Program-made: the position numbers and the translations under genes
Notes under the pieces: generated by a model
What the model was told of the DNA's origin: nothing
Seen by the model: only the letters and a program-made list of their open reading frames with translations
Database searches by the model: none
Origin: CATQHW01 sp965243545
Lineage (GTDB): Bacteria > Spirochaetota > Spirochaetia > SZUA-6 > Bin103
Length of the DNA: 64,000 nucleotides
Direction of reading: 5' to 3'
NCBI GenBank assembly: GCA_965243545.1
Contig: OZ251573.1
Span: forward strand, 2,542,001 to 2,606,000
Shown here: positions 39,943-49,796 of the stretch, piece after piece
Layout: the number at the start of each line of letters is the position of its first letter
Position numbering within the stretch: the first letter of the stretch is position 1

Positions 39943-39943
<1 letters not shown>
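39245..39943 (-). CDS. HEPN domain protein in the type I restriction operon
   Basis: A protein of 232 residues that is mostly helical. LYTLRNQLVHGGATW at about 161-175 carries the HEPN RNase motif RxxxxH (Arg164, His169), and the surrounding sequence resembles Apea-like or MAE_28990-type HEPN proteins. HEPN domains are frequently RNA-cleaving toxins in defence loci. The ATG at 39943 overlaps the hsdM stop (TGATG), so it is made with the methylase. The end is convergent with the Phd gene, 16 bp away. RNase activity and its control by neighbours are inference. Confidence 0.8.
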
Positions 39944-41589
<1,646 letters not shown>

Positions 41590-41662
41590 TCCCCCTCATC
41601 GCCTCCATCGGCATCGTACCATGCCACGCGGCCGACCGCCCGCAACAGCCCGTCGCAACGCC

Positions 41663-41691
41663 TTGCGTCCGGCCCCGTAGGCGGTTATGTT
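41663..41691 (+). promoter_or_regulatory. possible promoter for the small gene at 41703-41911
   Basis: TTGCGT at 41663-41668, a 17-base spacer, and TATGTT at 41686-41691. Both boxes deviate from consensus by one or two bases. It points at the open frame that starts a dozen bases later. Confidence 0.4.
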
Positions 41692-41702
41692 TCTCATACG
41701 AG

Positions 41703-41911
41703 ACGCGCACGGCCCGCCTGAGCGACGCTGAAAAGAACGAGATGCTGGCGGTAGCCCGGTCGCCGGAGCTGCGGGACGAATTGCGCGCCGTCGCAAAGCA
41801 CGGGCCGATCAGCTTTGATGACTACGTCGCCTTCGCGACGGCGGTCGCCAAGCTGGCGAACCACCCGCGCCGCGCCGTCCGCCCGGTGTGCGACAGCGGC
41901 TTCAAGCTCTA
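41703..41911 (+). CDS. small uncharacterised protein, start codon missing or unusual
   Basis: The frame reads TRTARLSDAEKNEMLAVARS, PELRDELRAVAKHGPISFDD and YVAFATAVAKLANHPRRAVR before ending PVCDSGFKL and TAG. It looks like a real protein with an N-terminal helix LSDAEKNEMLAVARSPEL, of a small family I have seen described only as hypothetical. The first in-frame ATG (41742) would cut into the conserved-looking start; at the expected position the codon is GAG or ACG, so the start may have mutated, or initiation is non-canonical from the leaderless-type promoter. Its last 10 bases overlap the Mrr remnant on the other strand. Confidence 0.45.
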
Positions 41912-42093
41912 GGCCCATCCGGCTCCGCGAAGCGCAGCAGCACGTACTCCTCACGCTGCACGCCGATCGCGTACTTGGCGAGCAGCGTTGCGAGCTGTTC
42001 GCCGTTCATCAACGCTACGGGGGCCGCGTAGAGACGCTGCGCCTCCTGACGGGCGCCTTTGCTGAAGTCGCTGGTCGTGATGATCAGGCCCGC
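41902..42093 (-). pseudogene. C-terminal fragment of an Mrr-type restriction endonuclease
   Basis: Read leftward from about 42093, the sequence GLIITTSDFSKGARQEAQRL continues to APVALMNGEQLATLLAKYAI and GVQREEYVLLRFAEPDG before a TGA at 41902. This is the end of the Mrr_cat PD-(D/E)XK domain: conserved TTSxFSxxA, LxNGExLxxLL and YxIGV. An in-frame TGA lies just two codons upstream of GLIITT, and no N-terminal Mrr sequence follows, so it is a remnant. Upstream DNA belongs to the nucleosidase gene on the other strand. Confidence 0.75.
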
Positions 42094-42122
42094 TCATGGC
42101 ACGCCGCGCCGCAGGGTAGCGG

Positions 42123-43091
42123 ATGATTGGCGCGTTCGCCAATGCCGGTCTACGATACGGGATAGTGACACGTCGCAGAACCCGCGCGATCGCCGTTTCG
42201 GCTGCCCTGGTGTGGGCGGCGTCCGCCGCGCCGGCGGCGTCGCACGAGCTCCCGGACGCCGCGCCGCGCACCGCCGTGGTGTCCGCCTTCGCGCCGGAGT
42301 TGGCGGTGCTGCGGGCGGACCTGCACGACGCGGCGGCGCACCGGCTGAACGGCGTCGAGTTTACCACCGGGAGGCTGCAGGGACGGGACGTGGTGCTGTT
42401 CCTGAGCGGCATCAGCGTCGTCAACGCAGCCATGACGACGCAGTTGGCCTTGGACCACTTCAGCATCGAGCGGATCGTCTTCTCCGGTATCGCCGGCGGC
42501 GTCGATCCCGCCCTGGGCATTGGCGACATCGTGATCGCCGACCGGTGGGGCCAGTATCTGGAACTGGTCTTTGCCCGGCAGGTCGAAGACGGATGGAGCG
42601 CGGCGCCGTTCTTCGAGTATCCGTACCCGAACTTCGGCATGATGTTTCCGCGCTCGGTCACCGTGCAGCGGGCCGGCGTCGACGCGCCGGAGACCCGTTT
42701 CTGGTTCCCGGTCGATAGCGCGCTGCTTGCCGCCGCCCGCGCGGCCGCCGCGGAGGCGGCGCTTTCCCGCTGCACGCCGGACGACATCTGCCTGCGGACC
42801 GGGCCCCGCGTCGTGATCGGCGGCCCCGGCGTCTCCGGGGGCGCCTTCATCGACAACGCGTCGTTCCGGGACTATGCGTTCCGCACCTTCGGCGCGCGCG
42901 TGCTCGACATGGAAAGCGCCGCCGTTGCGCACGTGGCTTACGCCAACGACGTCCCGTTCATCGCCATCCGCAGCCTGTCCGACCTGGCGGGCGGCGGCGA
43001 AGGCGAGAACCAGATTGAGACGTTCCTCGATCTGGCCGCCGGCAACGCGGCGGCGGTCGTCAACGCGCTCCTGCGCGCGCTGCCCGAATAG
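42123..43091 (+). CDS. exported 5'-methylthioadenosine / S-adenosylhomocysteine nucleosidase-like protein
   Basis: A 322-residue PNP/UDP phosphorylase-fold protein. TAVVSAFAPELAVL, FSGIAGGVDPALGIGDIVIA, RVLDMESAAVAHVAY (Met-Glu pair that binds ribose) and AIRSLSDLAGG (catalytic Asp) match MTA/SAH nucleosidases, which cleave adenine from these by-products. A hydrophobic N-terminus TRAIAVSAALVWAASAAPAAS looks like a signal peptide, so the enzyme is likely periplasmic, unlike standard Pfs. GTG 42165 would give a tidier signal peptide than ATG 42123. It could act on other purine nucleosides. Confidence 0.85.
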   Translation: MIGAFANAGLRYGIVTRRRTRAIAVSAALVWAASAAPAASHELPDAAPRTAVVSAFAPELAVLRADLHDAAAHRLNGVEFTTGRLQGRDVVLFLSGISVVNAAMTTQLALDHFSIERIVFSGIAGGVDPALGIGDIVIADRWGQYLELVFARQVEDGWSAAPFFEYPYPNFGMMFPRSVTVQRAGVDAPETRFWFPVDSALLAAARAAAAEAALSRCTPDDICLRTGPRVVIGGPGVSGGAFIDNASFRDYAFRTFGARVLDMESAAVAHVAYANDVPFIAIRSLSDLAGGGEGENQIETFLDLAAGNAAAVVNALLRALPE

Positions 43092-43157
43092 GCCCGCCTA
43101 CACGCCGAGATCACCATCCCGGAGCCACCGGATGAAGTCGGCGGCGTTGCGCGCACG

Positions 43158-43202
43158 AAAAAAGGCGCCGGGGCCGGCTCGGTCGAGCCGACTCCGGCGC
43201 CC
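43158..43202 (-). terminator. rho-independent terminator of the binding-protein gene
   Basis: On the minus strand GGCGCCGG pairs with CCGGCGCC around an inner GGCTCG/CGAGCC stem, followed by TTTTTT (the aaaaaa at 43158-43163 on the plus strand). It lies about 40 bp past the stop of the substrate-binding protein gene and is the only classical terminator I could recognise in the window. Confidence 0.85.
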
Positions 43203-43240
43203 TGTCGCGTCAGAGGCGGGTAAGTCCCGCCGGGAACGCT

Positions 43241-45244
43241 CTACCGGTCGCGGAACCAGACCTCCAGCCGGCCCAGGTCGCCGCAGTGCCAGCAGTTTTC
43301 GGGATCGTCGCCGGGCACGTTGGCCATGTCGTACGACGTGATGACCGTGTTGACCCCGCCGACGATGCCGATAGCCCACAGGTTGTCGGCGTGCAGGTCC
43401 GTGATCTGCTTCATGGTGGCGATCCGGTCGTCGATGTCGGCCTGCGTCGCCAGCAGCTGGCGAAGCGCCACGCCCTGCTTGATCACCTCCGGCGGCTCCT
43501 CGCCCTCGGCTCCGTCGCTGGCCACCCACTGCGTCCACTTCGGCCCGAAGTACGCATGGTTGCTGTACGGCGCTCCGAAGCTGGCGGTCTCCAGCACCGC
43601 GGTCGAGTAGGTCGACCACGCCGGTCCGATGTACGCCTGCAGCTCGCCGCTGTTGCGCACCGACTGCAGCCCGCCCCACCCGTCGGTCGAGCGGATGTTC
43701 ATGTTGACGCCGACGTCGGCCAGGTTGAGCTTGACCAGGTCGGCCACCTCGGCGCTGTTGTACTGGATGCGGATCGTCGCCGTGAACTCGAGCGGACTGC
43801 CCTTCCACAGGCGGTTGCCGTCAGCGTCGCGTTCGTCCAAGCCGGCGGCGTCGAGCAGGCTGTTGGCGGTCGCCAAGTCGTAGTCACCGCACACCGCGGC
43901 AGCGCGCTCGTTGTAGTACGGGCTCCGTTCGGAGTACGCCAGCGGGCCGTACGGCACGGCGCCGTAGTAGATCAGCGTGGCGATCGCCTCGCGGTTGATG
44001 GCGTGCGACACGCCGCACCGGAAGTCGCGGTTGGAGACCAGCTCGCGCATGTCCGCGTCGTTGGTGGTCTGGTTGAACTCCAGCAGCTGCGCGCCGCCGA
44101 CCAGGTGGGTGCCGCCCCAGCTCACCGCGCGGATCGTCTGCTCGTTCGCCTCGGCCGTCTTGGCGGCCGGGAAGATGTCCAGCCCCAGGAAGAGCGCCCA
44201 GTCGTATTCGCCGTTGAGCGCGCGCAGCTTGAGGACGGTCGGGTCGGTGGTCGAGTCCTGGCGCACCTCATCGAAGTACGGGAGCTGCTGGCCGATGGCG
44301 TCGACCGCCAGGTAGTACGGGTTGCGCTCGAACACGTACGTGGTGGCCGGCGCCCCGACCTTGAGGACCCACGGCGACATGGTCGGCAGATCGGGGTTGG
44401 CGCGCGGAAAGCCCTGTCCCTCGTCGATCCGGTCCTTGAAGAACTCGGCGGCGGTAGCGAAGCCGGCCTCCTTGGCCATGGCGTCGACCTTGTCCTGGCC
44501 GGCGTACTCGGGATGGAACTGACTCAGGTAGCCCTTGTGGAACCAGACCAGGTAATGCTCGGCCAGCCGCCCCACCTCGGCTATGTTGGTCTGCGGAAAG
44601 GTGAAGCTGAAGGTGTAGTCGTCGATCACCTCGAACTCCGCGTCCGCGATGTGGCGCGTTCCGCCGGTCACCGCCACGCCGAACGGCTCGTACTTGGCCA
44701 CATCCTCGACGAAGAAGGCGACGTCTTCGGTGGTGACCGGGGAGCCGTCGGAGTACTTGGCGCCCTTGCGCAGCGTCATGGTCCAGGTGCGGCCGTCGTT
44801 GGACGACTCCATCGCCTGGCAGGTGCGCAGGAACTGGTTGACCTGCCCGCCGTATTCGTTGGAGCGGCACATGACCCGCGCGTGGTTGGCGGCGATCGCC
44901 TCCGGCCCGGTCCCCTGGATGCGGGCGACGTCCTGATAGGCGCCGATCTTCTTCACCTGGCTGGTGGGCAGCAGGACCAGCGGTTCGTCCGGCAGCCGCT
45001 GCTCCAACGGCGGCAGGTCCATGGCATCCAGCATCGGCGCCTGGGTGAGCGTCAGCATCTGCCCGGTGACCTGTTGCCATTCCGAGAGGTCCCAGGCGTT
45101 CTTGCCGTGGTTGTCGGCGATCACGGCCGCCGATCCGCCGTCGGCCATCATCGCTTCCTCGCCTTCCCCGGCAGCGAAGGCCGCGGCGGCCCCGGCCAAC
45201 GTGAGCGCCGCCAGCAGGCCGTAGCGAACGATCTTCTTGGTCAT
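43241..45244 (-). CDS. ABC transporter periplasmic substrate-binding protein, family 5 (peptide/oligosaccharide type)
   Basis: A 667-residue protein. MTKKIVRYGLLAALTLAGAA then AAFAAGEGEEAMM is a signal peptide without a lipobox cysteine, of a style frequent in spirochaetes. The body has SBP_bac_5 marks: WTMTLRKGAKYSDGSPVTTE near residue 165 (the family motif), and later AWSTYSTAV and FGPKWTQW. Family 5 proteins bind peptides, nickel or oligosaccharides. A ribosome site GGAAGGGA precedes the ATG at 45244. The first gene of a minus-strand operon would normally be the permeases; here the binding protein comes last, after OppB and OppC types. Confidence 0.93.
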   Translation of the reverse strand: MTKKIVRYGLLAALTLAGAAAAFAAGEGEEAMMADGGSAAVIADNHGKNAWDLSEWQQVTGQMLTLTQAPMLDAMDLPPLEQRLPDEPLVLLPTSQVKKIGAYQDVARIQGTGPEAIAANHARVMCRSNEYGGQVNQFLRTCQAMESSNDGRTWTMTLRKGAKYSDGSPVTTEDVAFFVEDVAKYEPFGVAVTGGTRHIADAEFEVIDDYTFSFTFPQTNIAEVGRLAEHYLVWFHKGYLSQFHPEYAGQDKVDAMAKEAGFATAAEFFKDRIDEGQGFPRANPDLPTMSPWVLKVGAPATTYVFERNPYYLAVDAIGQQLPYFDEVRQDSTTDPTVLKLRALNGEYDWALFLGLDIFPAAKTAEANEQTIRAVSWGGTHLVGGAQLLEFNQTTNDADMRELVSNRDFRCGVSHAINREAIATLIYYGAVPYGPLAYSERSPYYNERAAAVCGDYDLATANSLLDAAGLDERDADGNRLWKGSPLEFTATIRIQYNSAEVADLVKLNLADVGVNMNIRSTDGWGGLQSVRNSGELQAYIGPAWSTYSTAVLETASFGAPYSNHAYFGPKWTQWVASDGAEGEEPPEVIKQGVALRQLLATQADIDDRIATMKQITDLHADNLWAIGIVGGVNTVITSYDMANVPGDDPENCWHCGDLGRLEVWFRDR

Positions 45245-45326
45245 TCGGTCCCTTCCTTGGTCGTTTGGTATGGAATGCGTCATGGTACGCGCCGCGCGGC
45301 CCGCCGCGCAAGGTGCGGCCGGCCGG

Positions 45327-46499
45327 CTACGACTTGTACGGGTCGGCGGCGTCGCGCATGCCGTCGCCGACGAAGTTGAACGCCAGGATGAAGATCACCA
45401 CCGCCGCCACCGGCCAGAGCAGCCACGGGGCGAACAGGATGGTGCGGAGCTGCTGCGCGTCCTGCAGCATCACCCCCCAGCTCACGACCGGTTCGTGCAG
45501 GCCGAGCCCCAGGAAGCTCAAGGCGGTCTCGGCCAGGATCATGCCCGGGATCGACAAGGTGAGCGATGCGATCAGGTGGCTCATCACCCCCGGGATCACG
45601 TGCACGAACATCACGCGCCGGGTGGAGCCGTTGTCGAGCCGGGCGGCGATGGCGTAGTCGGTCTCACGCAACGCCAGCACTTTGCCGCGCACGGTCCGCG
45701 CCAGCCCCGGCCAGGAGAGGAGCGCCAGGATCAGGGTGATGGCGAAGAACACCCGCACCAGCGGCCAGCTCTGCGGAATCGCCACCGTCAGCACCATCCA
45801 CAGCGGCAGCGTCGGCACGCTGGAGATCACCTCGATCACGCGCTGGATCAGCGTGTCGACCGGTCCCGAGTAGTAGCCGGAGACGGTACCCAGGATGATC
45901 GCCAGCACGAAGGTGATCAGCACGCCGAGCAGCCCGATGCTGAGCGAGATGCGCGTTCCCCACAGCACGCGCGAGAACACGTCGCGCGCCTTCTGATCGG
46001 TGCCGAGCAGGTTGAGGCGCGTGTCGCCGTCCACGCCCCACAGGTGCAGGTCGGCCCGGAACAGCCCCCACAGCTTGTACGGCTCGCCGCGCACCAGGAA
46101 GCGGATCGGGTAACTGACGCTGCGATCCTCCCGATAGGTGACCCGCAGCGTGACCGGGTCCCGCGTCTCCACCAGCGGATGGACGTAGGGCCCGCGCAAC
46201 GCGCCGTCCGGGGAAATGATGCGCGGCAGCCGCGGCGGTATGAGCTGGTTGGACTGCTGCGGCGACACGTAGGCGCCGCGCGTCGGGTCGTAGGGCGCCA
46301 GGAACTCCGCGAACACCGCGCACAGATAGCCGAGCGCCACGATCACCGCCCCCGCCACCGCCAGCCGGTGCTTGAAGAAGGCGATCCGCATCAGCCGCCA
46401 TTGACCGGCGTCGGTGACCGGCGGCCGTCTGGAGGCAGCCGGCTGCCGGGGAACCGCCTGCGGCAGGCCGGCGCCCGGCGCGATGGCGCCGCTACTCAT
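45327..46499 (-). CDS. ABC transporter permease, OppC/DppC type
   Basis: A 390-residue inner-membrane permease. An N-terminal membrane segment (FFKHRLAVAGAVIVALGYLC) is followed by a 130-residue periplasmic loop longer than in most OppC proteins, then LLGTDQKARDVFSRVLWGTR and the permease domain with the EAA loop ALRETDYAIAARLDNGSTRR. Ends AFNFVGDGMRDAADPYKS, the typical OppC tail. Its start overlaps the OppB-type stop by 8 bp. Works with the binding protein at 43241 and, presumably, the ATPases at 51948-54177. Confidence 0.93.
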   Translation of the reverse strand: MSSGAIAPGAGLPQAVPRQPAASRRPPVTDAGQWRLMRIAFFKHRLAVAGAVIVALGYLCAVFAEFLAPYDPTRGAYVSPQQSNQLIPPRLPRIISPDGALRGPYVHPLVETRDPVTLRVTYREDRSVSYPIRFLVRGEPYKLWGLFRADLHLWGVDGDTRLNLLGTDQKARDVFSRVLWGTRISLSIGLLGVLITFVLAIILGTVSGYYSGPVDTLIQRVIEVISSVPTLPLWMVLTVAIPQSWPLVRVFFAITLILALLSWPGLARTVRGKVLALRETDYAIAARLDNGSTRRVMFVHVIPGVMSHLIASLTLSIPGMILAETALSFLGLGLHEPVVSWGVMLQDAQQLRTILFAPWLLWPVAAVVIFILAFNFVGDGMRDAADPYKS

Positions 46500-47475
46500 A
46501 GCGGATGCGCGGGTCGGCCGCCGCCAGCAGCAGATCGGAGACCAGCGTGCCGATGACGGTGAGGATGGCGATGAGCAGCATGTAGGTCTGCACCAGCGCC
46601 ATGTCCTCCGCCCGGATCGCGCGCAGGAAGACCGGCCCCATGGCCGGCAGGTCGAGCACGATCTCCGTGATCACCGCGCCGGAGATGAGCCCCGGCAGGA
46701 TGCTGCCGGACCCGGACAGGAACGGGTTGATGGCTATGCGCAACGGGTACTTCACGATCAGCCGCCGTTCGGTCAGCCCCTTGGCGCGCGCCAGCTCCAC
46801 GTAGGGGCGCTTGAGTTCGTCGAGCAGGTTGGCGCGCAGTATGCGGATCAGGCCGGCGGTCGACGCGGTGCCGACCACTATGACCGGTATCGCCAGGTTC
46901 TTGAGCAGATTGAGCACCCGGGGCACGCTCCACGCGGCGTCCTCGAACTCGCGGGAGAACAGGCCGCCGATGGCGCCGCCGAAGTACTTGGCGGAGAAGT
47001 ACATCAGCACCAGCGCCAGCAGGAAGTTGGGGACCGACAGCCCGAAGAAGCCGACCACGCTCCAGAAGTAGTCGCCGAACGAGTATTGGCGCACCGCCGT
47101 GTAGAGGCCGATCGGGAACGCCACCGCCCAGGTGAACAGCATCGACGCGACCGACAGCAGGATGGTGATCGGAAAGCGGTCGGCGAACATCTCCCGGACC
47201 GGCATGCGGAACTCGATCGAGTAGCCAAGGTCGCCCCGCAGCAGGTTGCCCAACCAGCCGAAGAAGCGGACCACGGGCGGATCGTCGAGCCGGTGGAGCT
47301 CCCGGATCGCCTGGATCAGCTCGGGATCGACGTTCTCGCCCCGCCGCTCCATAGCCTCCGCGACGCGGCTGGCGTAGTCGCCGGGCGGCAACTCCACCAC
47401 GATGAAGGTGAGCACCCCGATCAGCGCCACCGTCGGCACCATGATCAGCAGCCGCCGGACGATGTACGGGCCCAT
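46492..47475 (-). CDS. ABC transporter permease, OppB/DppB type
   Basis: A 327-residue permease starting MGPYIVRRLLIMVPTVALIG, the standard OppB N-terminus. GDLGYSIEFRMPVREMFADR, then transmembrane helices, the EAA loop RPYVELARAKGLTERRLIVK, and AVITEIVLDLPAMGPVFLRA are family motifs. ATG 47475 was chosen because the hydrophobic start fits; longer in-frame starts run into the region before the TIM-barrel gene. Divergent from that gene with 121 bp between, so the promoter region is shared. Confidence 0.94.
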   Translation of the reverse strand: MGPYIVRRLLIMVPTVALIGVLTFIVVELPPGDYASRVAEAMERRGENVDPELIQAIRELHRLDDPPVVRFFGWLGNLLRGDLGYSIEFRMPVREMFADRFPITILLSVASMLFTWAVAFPIGLYTAVRQYSFGDYFWSVVGFFGLSVPNFLLALVLMYFSAKYFGGAIGGLFSREFEDAAWSVPRVLNLLKNLAIPVIVVGTASTAGLIRILRANLLDELKRPYVELARAKGLTERRLIVKYPLRIAINPFLSGSGSILPGLISGAVITEIVLDLPAMGPVFLRAIRAEDMALVQTYMLLIAILTVIGTLVSDLLLAAADPRIRYE

Positions 47476-47596
47476 ACCAGGAGCGGATGATGGCCGGCGG
47501 CTGCGCAGCCGGTCAAACCGGCCGGCCGGCAACTCGACGCGGCGGCGCCGCCGGTCTACCGTGGACACGGCCTTCAAACCGGAGGAGGGAGGACGG

Positions 47597-49279
47597 ATGA
47601 GCAAGCCGAAGGGACGATTGCCGCGGCGGTACCGGATCATGTGGGACCAGAACCACGGCTTCGAGTCGGCCCACAATCCGCCGATGGCGCCGGAGACGGT
47701 GGCGGCCGCCCACCTCGGCTTCTTCGAGGGGACGCCGGTCGACGCCTGCGCGGAGGGGATCGGACCGGACGCCGGCTACGTCACCGCGTTCCCTTCGCAG
47801 AAGACGCGCATGGAGTACCTGGTCGACCGCTACGAACGGGGCGCCGCGCTCGGCGACGTGCGGTATTGGCGCCACGCCGAAAACCTGAAGCGGAACTGGG
47901 CGGCCGGCCACGATCCGCTGGCGCTGCAGGTCGATGAGGCGCGCCGCCTCGGCGTCGACTTCTGGTTCCGCCTCAGCATGAACGACTGGCACCACGTCGA
48001 CAGCGCCGCCGGCGCCGTCTACCGGCTCGGCGGCAGCCGGTTCTACGAGGAACGCGCCGACCTGCTGATCGGCGCGGACGGCGCCGCCGGCTGGAAGGAT
48101 CACCCGTCGCTGCAGGCGCCCCTCACCTGGATGCAGGACTTCGCGCATGACGAGGTGCGCGCCCTGCGTCGCGACATCGCCTTGGAGGTGTGCGAACGCT
48201 ACGACTGCGCCGGCTTTCTGTTCGACTTCATGCGCGTGCCGGGCTACTTCAGGTTCGGGGAGGAGCGGCGCAACGCCCACCTGCTGACGCGGATGGTGCG
48301 TGAGACGCGCGCCGGCCTGGACCGGATCGGCCGCGCCAAGGGCAAGGCCCTGGGCTTGGCGGTGCGCCTGCCGCCCACCGTCGACGGCGCGCACCGGCTG
48401 GGAGTCGACGTCGAGGAGTGGATCGACGAGCACCTGGTCGACGTGGTGGTGACCTCGCCCTTCTTTCCCCAGGACACCGAGCACGACGCGGCCGAGTGGG
48501 TGGCGCTGGCGCAACGCTCGCCCGTGCACGTGCTGGCCGGCTTGGAGGAGGGGTACCTGGCCGGCCACACCGACGGCCACAACCGCTGGTTCTACAACGC
48601 GCCGCTGATGACGCCGATGTCGATAGAGATGGTGCGCGCCCTGGCTGCGCGCCACCACCGCGCCGGCGTCGACGGTCTGTACGTGTTCAACTGGTTCGGC
48701 ACCACCCCGACCTACGACTACGATCTGGCGCCGGCCCTGGACGACATAGCCGACGCCGAGCGGCTGCGCTACCTGGACAAGCGCTACTTGGTGATGCGCT
48801 CGACGGAATCGTTCCCCAACTGCCTGGACGGCCGGCGCGCCCTGCCGTTGGCCGTCACCGGCGACCCGGCGACGCTGGCGTTCGACATCGTCGACGATCC
48901 GGCCGGCGCGCCCGACCTGATCCGTTCGGTGCGGCTCCTGCTGCACGTGGCCAACGCCACCGTGGCCGACGAGGTGGAGGTGCGGATGGAGGGCGCGGCC
49001 GGCGGCGCGCCGCTGCCGGCCGTCAACCCGATGGCGCCCGGCGCCCGCCAGGACCCGCTGTCGGCGTGGTTCATCTACGACCTGCGCGGCGCGCCGCCGC
49101 GCGCCGGCGTGAACCGCTATACGGTGCGCGCCCGCCGCAATCCGCGCACCGCCGGCGAGTTCCCGCTCACCGTCGAGGACGCGGAGCTGGAGATCGGGTA
49201 CGAGGGCGTTCGCGGCGGCCGGCTGCCGCTGCACGGCGCCACCGCCGACGTCCCGTCGCTGGGGCTGCCGGTGAGCTAA
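47597..49279 (+). CDS. uncharacterised TIM-barrel, glycosidase-like protein (family A)
   Basis: A 560-residue soluble protein with no signal peptide: MSKPKGRLPRRYRIMWDQNH at the start. WFRLSMNDWHHVDS, CAGFLFDFMRVPGYFR, FGEERRNAHL and VDGLYVFNWFG look like barrel-strand ends with conserved Asp, Glu, His and Trp, as in GH10-like and other sugar hydrolases; the last 150 residues are a beta domain. I do not recognise a named family. It is a clear paralogue of the protein at 54190-55845. A ggaggagggagg ribosome site precedes ATG 47597. Transporter genes on both sides suggest it processes the imported substrate in the cytoplasm. Confidence 0.8.
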   Translation: MSKPKGRLPRRYRIMWDQNHGFESAHNPPMAPETVAAAHLGFFEGTPVDACAEGIGPDAGYVTAFPSQKTRMEYLVDRYERGAALGDVRYWRHAENLKRNWAAGHDPLALQVDEARRLGVDFWFRLSMNDWHHVDSAAGAVYRLGGSRFYEERADLLIGADGAAGWKDHPSLQAPLTWMQDFAHDEVRALRRDIALEVCERYDCAGFLFDFMRVPGYFRFGEERRNAHLLTRMVRETRAGLDRIGRAKGKALGLAVRLPPTVDGAHRLGVDVEEWIDEHLVDVVVTSPFFPQDTEHDAAEWVALAQRSPVHVLAGLEEGYLAGHTDGHNRWFYNAPLMTPMSIEMVRALAARHHRAGVDGLYVFNWFGTTPTYDYDLAPALDDIADAERLRYLDKRYLVMRSTESFPNCLDGRRALPLAVTGDPATLAFDIVDDPAGAPDLIRSVRLLLHVANATVADEVEVRMEGAAGGAPLPAVNPMAPGARQDPLSAWFIYDLRGAPPRAGVNRYTVRARRNPRTAGEFPLTVEDAELEIGYEGVRGGRLPLHGATADVPSLGLPVS

Positions 49280-49749
49280 TCGGCCGACTCCGGCCGGACG
49301 TCCGGCGGCGTTTGGGCATCCGGGGCATCCGCCGGTTGGGTGCCCGGTGGCTGGGCGCGGGCCGCGGCGATCTCCGGCCAACCGGCCGCCGCCCAGCGTT
49401 CGCGGGCGGCGCGCAGCCGCTCGGCGGCGAACGCGCGCGTCTCACCCTGCATGATGACGCCGCGCTCCACCTGCGCGATCAGCCGGTCCAGCCGCTTGAG
49501 GACCAGCCGTTTCGCCGCTTCGTCCCGTCCGGGCGCGGCCCGCCGCCGCACCGCCCGCGTCACCTGTCGGCGCCAGCGGTCCGGCAGCGCCTGATCGTTG
49601 ACGACGTCGGCTGCGTCGGCGATGGCGTCGTTGATCGTCCGCTCCACGCGGCGGAGCCCGCGGGTGAGCATGAACCTCAGCAGGAACGACACGGCGCCGA
49701 CCGCGGCGGCCGCCATCAGCACGATCGGCAGGACCGACATTCGGCGCAC
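49276..49749 (-). CDS. small membrane-anchored protein, unknown function
   Basis: A 157-residue protein with one N-terminal transmembrane helix (VLPIVLMAAAAVGAVSFLLR), a basic amphipathic region rich in Arg (TRGLRRVERTINDAIADAAD and onward) and a proline/alanine-rich acidic tail ending in DVRPESAD. No family recognised. ATG 49740 (MSVLPIVL) is as likely as 49749. It overlaps the convergent family A gene by 4 bp and is divergent from the next TIM-barrel gene. Confidence 0.6.
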   Translation of the reverse strand: MRRMSVLPIVLMAAAAVGAVSFLLRFMLTRGLRRVERTINDAIADAADVVNDQALPDRWRRQVTRAVRRRAAPGRDEAAKRLVLKRLDRLIAQVERGVIMQGETRAFAAERLRAARERWAAAGWPEIAAARAQPPGTQPADAPDAQTPPDVRPESAD

Positions 49750-49796
49750 CTTACCGCACCCGATCGGCTCGGGGCGGATCGGATAGACTGGCGCGC

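Noticed and set aside
43092..43157. Minus-strand text reading ARNAADFIRWLRDGDLGV before the terminator
   Set aside because: It is too short, has no start, and lies just beyond the terminator of the binding-protein gene; could be a gene tail but cannot be supported.
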